Part shown: positions 6,482-10,447 of the stretch, piece after piece
Numbering within the stretch: position 1 is the stretch's first letter
Layout of the letters: each line of letters starts with the position of its first letter
NCBI GenBank assembly: GCA_001871755.1
Contig: MNXL01000365.1
Span: 1 to 10,447, forward strand
Direction: 5' to 3'
DNA from: Anaerolineae bacterium CG2_30_64_16
Lineage (GTDB): Bacteria; Chloroflexota; Anaerolineae; CG2-30-64-16
DNA length: 10,447 bases
Made by a program: the position numbers and the translations under genes
Notes under the pieces: generated by a model
The model's input: the letters and a program-made list of their open reading frames with translations, nothing else
Told to the model about the DNA's origin: nothing
The model's database searches: none

Positions 6482-6582
6482 GAGCCGGATGAGGCGAAAA
6501 GCCTGCCCTGAGCGTAGTCGAAGGGTCTCACGTCCGGTTCTGGAATGGCGGCGGGGTGGGCGACTGCCCCGCCGACCATAAC
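6482..6582 (+). ncRNA. Group II intron domains V and VI, domain V interrupted at its tetraloop
   Basis: The domain V lower helix GAGCCGGA pairs with TCCGGTTC (6533-6540). The upper helix GAGGC (6491-6495) pairs with GTCTC (6525-6529) and would be capped by GAAA (6496-6499). Instead, about 25 nt of the interspersed repeat lie between GAAA and GTCTC. Domain VI follows with an 8-bp GC stem and a 10-nt loop, then GACCATAAC up to the 3' end. No branch-point adenosine can be assigned with certainty. Confidence 0.8.
6500..6524. repeat. ~24-bp interspersed repeat, copy D, inside the domain V loop
   Basis: The core GCCTGCCCTGAGCGTAGTCG plus AAGG is the reverse complement of the copy A type. It separates the GAAA tetraloop from the 3' strand of the upper helix of domain V, the most conserved part of the ribozyme. 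Confidence 0.75.
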
Positions 6583-6691
6583 TAGGCCCCGCCCTGGTGA
6601 CCAACCCCACCCAACAAGACCCGCCGCCCATGACGGCGAACCGTGCTGACGACCCACTGCCGCGACCAACTGCCGAACAGATGGACAAAGG
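6583..6691. other. Right half-box of attC site 1 and cassette spacer
   Basis: TAGGC at 6583-6587 completes the GTTAGGC box that the intron split. The remaining 104 bp up to the stop codon of the membrane-protein gene are GC-rich with CCCACC and CCGCC tracts. I see no gene or further site. Confidence 0.6.
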
Positions 6692-7252
6692 CTACGTGCC
6701 TTTTCCTTTGCGCAACAGCACAACCACTAACACCAAGATGGTCGGTAGGCTTAGGCACGACAACCAGCCACCCCAAGAGGTGCGTCGAAGCACGGTCATC
6801 ACGAATGCGCCTACCGCGATGGGCACAAAAGCAAACAGAAACTGCGCTGGTATAACCGCTCTGATTGCATGGCGTTGCGCCCAGTCGTCCCAACCGGGAA
6901 TGCCTTTCGAGACTCCCCAGATGGCGAAGACTACTGCGCCGAACGCCAAGAACGTTGCGATCCAAGCGATGATCGTAGCTGCGCTTGCTGGTACGACGGA
7001 AGGTGGATATTCTGGCAGACTTTCCATCGTCTCGACAGCGTTGAGTAGCATGTCGGTGAAGCCCCAAGCGATCAAACCGGCGATCACGCCGCCGATTACC
7101 AGCTCTTTTGGCTTGAATGGTGTCACAGCAGCGTTCACCTCTCGACGATGTTCATGAATTGCGGCCAGCGAACTATTCGGCGGCAAGTCGTGCGTCACGG
7201 CGAAGCCGTGTTGGTTGACCACAGTGTCACATTGGACGCCTAATGTTGACAT
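6692..7252 (-). CDS. Small integral membrane protein with four predicted membrane segments, function unknown
   Basis: From ATG 7252 this is 186 residues. A polar N-terminal stretch of about 50 residues is followed by four hydrophobic segments: ELVIGGVIAGLIAWGF (about 50-65), TIIAWIATFLAFGAVVFAIW (about 92-111), a third around AQFLFAFVPIAVGAFVMTVL, and a last around LSLPTILVLVVVLL, ending RKGKGT. I recognise no family. The start is uncertain. ATG 7252 lies inside the preceding attC-like site and has no clear ribosome binding site. GTG 7126, with GAGAGG 11 nt upstream, would start just before the first membrane segment and give 144 residues. The gene sits between attC-like sites 3 and 1 in cassette orientation, so it reads as a single-gene cassette. 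Confidence 0.65.
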   Translation of the reverse strand: MSTLGVQCDTVVNQHGFAVTHDLPPNSSLAAIHEHRREVNAAVTPFKPKELVIGGVIAGLIAWGFTDMLLNAVETMESLPEYPPSVVPASAATIIAWIATFLAFGAVVFAIWGVSKGIPGWDDWAQRHAIRAVIPAQFLFAFVPIAVGAFVMTVLRRTSWGGWLSCLSLPTILVLVVVLLRKGKGT

Positions 7253-7362
7253 CACTTGCCGTGCGTTTTGGCTCCGAGACTCGCTTGAACCAGAACGAAA
7301 TGTTTGCAAAACGCGTCGCTTGCCCTCGTACGTAGCACGGTCAAGTGCATGTGGGGTTGGGC
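7238..7362 (-). repeat. attC-like recombination site 3
   Basis: On the minus strand it begins with GCCCAAC (7362-7356) and ends with ATTAGGC (7244-7238), one base off GTTRRRY. The arms 7335-7352 and 7249-7264 pair over all 16 bases of the shorter arm. The two unpaired extras (G, then A) stand at the same places as in the other two sites, and the box-to-arm spacer is again 3 nt. The loop is about 70 nt, making 125 bp in total. It begins 43 bp after the lipoprotein stop codon, where a cassette's own attC belongs. The A in place of G next to the exchange point may weaken it. Confidence 0.75.
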
Positions 7363-7404
7363 TGTTTTATTCTTCAACTCTCGTTTTCATATTTAATCTG
7401 GAGT

Positions 7405-7896
7405 TTATTCTGAAACATGGCGAAATAATAACTCACCATCAGCATAGCGGATACGAAGCTGGTCACCCTCAATCATGTACGACTTGAATGTTGGCATGGC
7501 ATTAGAAAACGCATCTTCTATCTCATTAATCCCTGGCATTGAATCCGAACAGTCCACCAGGGTTGCTTCCACAAATGTAATTGTGATACGGTTATTTTCA
7601 ATCCGGTAATGCCCACTGACAACGTTGCAACCGCCTTGCAGGCTTAACTCGCCTCTATTGAATGCAATGAACAGTCTGGGTTGTTCGGGAATACTGGGTG
7701 TCCTGGCCTCGCTTTCAAAGGCCACCAATTCCCAGCGTGTGCCGTCCAGCGGGTCTGGTTCGCTAGTCACCGGCACAATGTAAGTGTGAGTCGGGGTTAT
7801 CCCGGTACCACCCTCAGTCGTACAACCCACTGTCAAACAGAGAAAACCTGCGGTTACAGCGAATAACTGAAAGCCAACCAAAACGAAACGTTTCAT
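7405..7896 (-). CDS. META/HslJ-domain lipoprotein
   Basis: This is a 163-residue secreted, probably membrane-anchored protein. Lys-Arg plus a hydrophobic stretch (4-21) leads to a lipobox-like TVGC with the lipidated Cys at 25; Thr at -3 is atypical. After a Thr/Pro-rich spacer comes one META domain (about 50-160): LDGTRWELVAFE, the family mark GGCNVVSGHY (88-97), then an EIEDAF helix and the closing GDQLRIRYADGELLFRHV. META domains in HslJ-like proteins are linked to the cell envelope and stress such as novobiocin resistance, but their biochemistry is unclear. ATG 7896 has AAGGAGGT 4 nt upstream; an earlier in-frame codon at 7917 does not. GC is clearly lower than in the left operon, which supports transfer. 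It is followed by attC-like site 3. Confidence 0.85.
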   Translation of the reverse strand: MKRFVLVGFQLFAVTAGFLCLTVGCTTEGGTGITPTHTYIVPVTSEPDPLDGTRWELVAFESEARTPSIPEQPRLFIAFNRGELSLQGGCNVVSGHYRIENNRITITFVEATLVDCSDSMPGINEIEDAFSNAMPTFKSYMIEGDQLRIRYADGELLFRHVSE

Positions 7897-7979
7897 CTTG
7901 ACCTCCTTTGTACACAAGACTTTCTTTACCTACCGTCCAATTTTTGGGGGTCCACTGCACCCTTCGCTACTTGCTATCT

Positions 7980-8091
7980 ATAGACTTGTGGTGTAATAGC
8001 AGAATTGGCTACATATGGCGGTCAAAGGACGCAAATTGTGCTGCTCAACCGCCACATATGGCGGGTAACCCCTATTGCGCCACAAGTCTAT
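7980..8091. repeat. 112-bp imperfect inverted repeat (MITE-like or long structured terminator)
   Basis: The ends 7980-7999 and 8072-8091 are 20-nt inverted repeats with 18 matches (ATAGACTTGTGG core). Inside, 8012-8022 pairs with 8048-8060 apart from a 2-nt bulge, and ACATATGGCGG occurs twice directly (8011-8021, 8054-8064), so alternative folds exist. The protease stop codon (8088-8090) lies inside the right end. There are no attC boxes and no T-run, and no clear target duplication. It occupies the place where the protease cassette's attC would be expected. Confidence 0.65.
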
Positions 8092-9449
8092 TTTAGTATC
8101 AGGGGGAGATAGGCATCGCCAGTTATCAAGGTTAGACTCCAATAGTCGCGTATATTGTGCCACTTTGAAGCAGACGTGTCCCAGCCGCTCATACAAGTTG
8201 CCCCACTTACACGACTGTGTACAACCCCAGCGACGCTTGCCATTGAGTTGGTCTCTGGTCTGTACACTGGTGAACCGCTGTCGCCTCCCACCGAGTCTGG
8301 ATCGATCGTGAACATGTCAGTGTACCAGCGTCCGCCGGATTGATACGTAATACTTGTGCATTTTATTTCGCCGCAATCCGTTCCAGAGCTCTTTCCCGTC
8401 CGGCACCGCCAGTATCCTGCGACGTAATTATCAGTCGAGCCAACGATGTCACGGTAGGAACTGTAGTCAATGACATCCTCATAAGCAGTCCAAAAATCGT
8501 TCATATAAAGGATCGCAGCATCAATACCCGTACCGCTACTTGACGATGCTCCATCTTTATAAACACCTGAGTAAGTACCAATCTTTGTGGTGTTATGGTA
8601 TACATCGTCCCCTGCCGCCATCCCCAGCGCACTGATGCAGTGCCCGGCAGTCAGCATGGAATACGTGTTGTTGTATTCGATCTTGAATCCAAGAGTACAA
8701 TTGCTCCCACCACTTGTATTGCTCCAACTGTCGCCCCCTCTCACTGCAACAGGTTCTTCTTCAATCTCGCCTTCCCGGACGATAACGGATGGATCGGCTA
8801 CCAATGTGGCAAGAACGTCGGGAAGAGATGCTTTGTCAACGACTCCATCAGATATTTTCCATGCATCGGATGGAGCGATTAGCACCTCAACCTGATTATT
8901 TCTTCCATTAATAGACACCGCTTGGAGCTCGGGATGTTGTGTAGCAGCGTTCGAAATTGCCCAAAATTGCTGTTCCAGCCGCTCACTAGAAAAATCAACC
9001 CACTCGATGCGCAGTCGTTCGGGATACCGGAGGGATGGTAACATTGCAGGAATGTCATTTACTTTCTCGTGGTCTCGCACAAGCTGCAAGACCAACTTGC
9101 CACCGGCAGTATAATCCTCACTACCAGCAGCATGCTCCAGGTAAATGCCCCCAAACGCATCCTGAAACTCCAGCTCTTTTTCAAAGAAGTCCAGCAAAGC
9201 GTCGCCATCTTCTTCCAAGGCTCTGAGCCCCGGAGGTGTTGGCCCCGCCGTAGGGGTCCCAGGCTGTGATGGGGTAGGGGTTCCAGGTGGTGGATAAGGG
9301 AGTTGTGTTGGTGTCTCAACAGGTGACTGGAACGCCTGAGCCGTCAGCCCGACTGAGCTCCGACCCAAGCTATTGAGGGCCACTAACAGAACGATTACCA
9401 GTGCTCCCAAGAGCAGTGTAACCAACAGCCTCGCATTTGAACGTAGCAT
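8088..9449 (-). CDS. Secreted chymotrypsin-fold (S1-type) serine protease with N-terminal pro-region
   Basis: This is a 453-residue exported protease. A signal or anchor segment (about 8-28) and a Pro/Thr-rich linker (43-74) precede a pro-region (about 75-235) with the RIEWVDFSSERLEQQFWAI stretch. The catalytic domain has His in LTAGHC (H270), Asp in GIDAAILY (D310) and Ser in GGDSGSPVY (S391). Several Cys pairs (251/271, 349/359) suggest disulfides. The layout recalls streptogrisin and alpha-lytic protease, with a pro-segment acting as folding helper and inhibitor. The C-terminal AYLPLILK resembles the short tail common on Chloroflexota extracellular proteins. GGAGG lies 6 nt before the ATG. 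The gene starts 37 bp after the box of attC-like site 2 and shows no promoter of its own, as expected for a cassette gene. Confidence 0.9.
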   Translation of the reverse strand: MLRSNARLLVTLLLGALVIVLLVALNSLGRSSVGLTAQAFQSPVETPTQLPYPPPGTPTPSQPGTPTAGPTPPGLRALEEDGDALLDFFEKELEFQDAFGGIYLEHAAGSEDYTAGGKLVLQLVRDHEKVNDIPAMLPSLRYPERLRIEWVDFSSERLEQQFWAISNAATQHPELQAVSINGRNNQVEVLIAPSDAWKISDGVVDKASLPDVLATLVADPSVIVREGEIEEEPVAVRGGDSWSNTSGGSNCTLGFKIEYNNTYSMLTAGHCISALGMAAGDDVYHNTTKIGTYSGVYKDGASSSSGTGIDAAILYMNDFWTAYEDVIDYSSYRDIVGSTDNYVAGYWRCRTGKSSGTDCGEIKCTSITYQSGGRWYTDMFTIDPDSVGGDSGSPVYRPETNSMASVAGVVHSRVSGATCMSGWDTSASKWHNIRDYWSLTLITGDAYLPLILK

Positions 9450-9470
9450 TTTGCACCTCCGTTAGATTGC

Positions 9471-9488
9471 GCCGCCAAGTATGGCGGC
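9471..9488. promoter_or_regulatory. Short hairpin between attC site 2 and the protease ribosome binding site
   Basis: GCCGCCA (9471-9477) and TGGCGGC (9482-9488) form a perfect 7-bp stem around AGTA, overlapping the end of the attC box. Outside it, GTTAG (9461-9465) and CTAAC (9489-9493) also pair, which would place the ribosome binding site next to a 33-nt structure. It could affect translation of the protease, or it may be a secondary recombination-box relic. Confidence 0.35.
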
Positions 9489-9577
9489 CTAACGGCCAGC
9501 GTCAGGCGCGGGGCGCTATCACCAGAACCTTTGAATTAGCGCGGCGTAAGCCCCGTCGCCTGCACGCGGTGTTGGGC
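9487..9577 (-). repeat. attC-like recombination site 2, intact
   Basis: On the minus strand it starts GCCCAAC (9577-9571) and ends GTTAGGC (9493-9487), both fitting the RYYYAAC and GTTRRRY consensus. The arms 9550-9567 and 9499-9514 pair over all 16 bases of the shorter arm, leaving an extra G after the 4th paired base and an extra A six paired bases later. The spacers are 3 and 5 nt, as in site 1, and both sites share GGCCGTTAGGC at the exchange end. It is 91 bp long, begins 85 bp after the stop of the right-edge gene, and ends 37 bp before the protease start. It is the cleanest of the three sites. Confidence 0.87.
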
Positions 9578-9662
9578 GGCAGCTTGCTGTTCACAATTGG
9601 GCGGGAGTTTCTTATTCGGCTATTCCCGGCTATGGAAGTCAGAATTCAAAGCGTCTTTCGCC

Positions 9663-10447
9663 TCATCTCATCTCAGCGCAACCGCTTGGAACCAGCGCAA
9701 TTTCGGGGTCTGGAATCTGCGGGCCCAACAGCAAAACGCGAAACTTGTCCACTGGGATGTTCGGAAGGAGGACAAACCCATCCATTGGGTCGGGCGGCGG
9801 CAGGATGCCTTCATAAAGATTGCCCTGTGCGCTCATCGGATGAACGGCGTAGAGTGAGATGCCCCCGCCCGAATTGTCTCCCAGGATCATTCCATATTCC
9901 TGCAACGCTTTCGCAATCGTCTTTTCATACGGAGTAAGATTCAGTGTGTCAAGGTTCAGCGTGGGATCGAGCTGAATGCGTGCGCCTTCGGGAATGGCGT
10001 CGGCGGACAGAGACTCTCCATCGCTTTCAGTTGCCGGTGAAACGGGACCCCCGCTTTTGGTGTAGTTGTAACTGAAGAGCAGGGCATGGTCGATCCTTCC
10101 ATTTCTTAATTCATCGGGCCAGATCATTCCGGCGAGCAACGCGAAACCGGATCCGCGCGCGGACAATCCTTTTGGGAAGATTCCCTGCCCGTCTATTTTC
10201 AGGCTGTTCCCCCAGCTTGCCTGCCATTGGCCGTTCTGGTTTTTCGCCTGCCAGAAATCGTATTCGCAATTCGTTGTCAGGTCAACGATGGTCATACTTC
10301 CATCGTCCTGCGGGTCGGGCGCGGCCCAGTCGGGGATTGGGACGCCGTTCATCGTCGTCGCAAACCAGCGCGCCCAATCCGCCGTGAGCTTGACGTTGTA
10401 ACGTGGGGTGTTGGCGTCCGAGTAGTAGATGGGGACCGTCCACTTGT
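9663..10447 (-). CDS. Secreted-type protein of unknown function, N-terminus beyond the window
   Basis: 260 residues are visible and the frame stays open to the right edge, so the start lies outside. The visible part begins KWTVPIYYSDANTPRYNVKL and carries strongly patterned stretches: DDGSMTIVDL with CEYDFWQAK, KGLSARGSGFALLAGMIWPDEL, IDHALLFSYNYTKSGGPV, PEGARIQLDPTL, ALQEYGMILGDNSGGGISLY and the late VDKFRVLLLGPQIP. This resembles a conserved beta-rich extracellular family that I have seen in actinobacterial and Chloroflexota proteins without an assigned function. The many Trp, Tyr and Asp residues would suit carbohydrate binding or cleavage, but that is a guess. It appears to be the gene of the rightmost visible cassette, followed by attC-like site 2. 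Confidence 0.7.
   Translation of the reverse strand, partial: KWTVPIYYSDANTPRYNVKLTADWARWFATTMNGVPIPDWAAPDPQDDGSMTIVDLTTNCEYDFWQAKNQNGQWQASWGNSLKIDGQGIFPKGLSARGSGFALLAGMIWPDELRNGRIDHALLFSYNYTKSGGPVSPATESDGESLSADAIPEGARIQLDPTLNLDTLNLTPYEKTIAKALQEYGMILGDNSGGGISLYAVHPMSAQGNLYEGILPPPDPMDGFVLLPNIPVDKFRVLLLGPQIPDPEIALVPSGCAEMR

Larger units (their letters stand above)
5395..6582 (+). mobile_element. Degenerate group II intron inserted in an attC site
   Basis: The intron starts GTGCGACC, matching the GUGYG consensus, and ends in AC, the usual AY. Domain V starts GAGCCGGATGAGGC and closes CACGTCCGGTTC; domain VI follows as an 8-bp stem (6549-6556 with 6567-6574). The remnant of the intron-encoded protein sits in the domain IV position. 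EBS1 (ACATTG, 5775-5780) pairs 6/6 with the exon's last six bases. A second candidate pairing links CGTCA (5706-5710) with TGACG (5384-5388), as EBS2-IBS2 would. Another internal stem pairs 5886-5896 with 5934-5944. Removing the element joins ATGT to TAGGC and restores the attC box GTTAGGC. At 1188 bp it is far shorter than a full intron because the RT region is deleted; four short repeats have also inserted. It is probably immobile and perhaps unable to splice. Confidence 0.85.

Noticed and set aside
6597..7157. Plus-strand frame of 186 codons opposite the membrane-protein gene
   Set aside because: The translation is Thr/Pro/Ala-rich without domains, while the minus frame gives four regular membrane segments.
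8043..8049. GCTCAAC box inside the large hairpin, possibly an attC outer box
   Set aside because: It sits in the apical part of the fold, has no partner box at the mirrored place, and the arms lack the extra-base pattern shared by the three real sites.
7980..8091. Rho-independent terminator for the protease
   Set aside because: The stem is too long, its loop is itself structured, and no T-run follows on the minus strand.
1..10447. tRNA, rRNA, CRISPR array, integron integrase or complete insertion sequence
   Set aside because: I saw no tRNA cloverleaf with a TTCRA arm, no rRNA-like stretch, no regularly spaced direct repeats, and no integrase or transposase among the translated frames.

Overview
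The window looks like a piece of Chloroflexota genome, probably Anaerolineae or Caldilineae, though this is inferred and not proven. The clues are high GC in the left part, a secreted protein ending in a YLPLILK-type tail, and short interspersed repeats built on TTCG-CTCAGG / CCTGAG-CGAA motifs. Its two halves differ sharply. Positions 1-4150 are GC-rich, tightly packed core metabolism. Positions 4580-10447 are a lower-GC, mosaic accessory region that I read as a cassette array of integron type with no integrase in view (a CALIN-like array, or an array whose integrase lies beyond the right edge).

Left region. After a REP-like double hairpin (19-89), a class V aminotransferase of the alanine-glyoxylate / serine-pyruvate family runs rightward (127-1293). 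It converges with, and overlaps by 10 bp, a leftward operon: glucokinase (3153-4142), an alpha/alpha-toroid protein of unknown function (2077-3060) and a HisN-type inositol-monophosphatase-family phosphatase (1284-2066, TTG start). An extended -10 promoter candidate lies upstream of glucokinase at 4182-4187.

Right region. All genes except the intron-encoded one are on the minus strand. From right to left they are a secreted protein of unknown function cut by the window edge (9663-10447), a secreted chymotrypsin-fold serine protease (8088-9449), a META/HslJ-domain lipoprotein (7405-7896), a small multi-spanning membrane protein (6692-7252) and a HigB/HigA toxin-antitoxin pair (4922-5230 and 4579-4899). 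Between them lie three attC-like sites (9487-9577, 7238-7362 and 5305-5394 + 6583-6587). All three share one architecture on the minus strand: RYYYAAC-type box, 3-nt spacer, 4 paired bases, one extra base, 6 paired bases, one extra A, further paired bases, loop, and a GTTRRRY-type box. The extra bases point the array leftward, in the same direction as the genes.

The most striking object is a plus-strand group II intron (5395-6582) that splits an outer core box of the left attC. Removing it restores GTTAGGC exactly. A hairpin loop inside the intron carries ACATTG (EBS1), which pairs 6/6 with the last six bases of the 5' exon (CAATGT). The intron is decayed. Its protein has lost the whole reverse transcriptase core and keeps only the N-terminal segment and the HNH nuclease. 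About 24-bp genomic repeats have entered both the reading frame (in frame) and domain V, exactly at its GAAA tetraloop.
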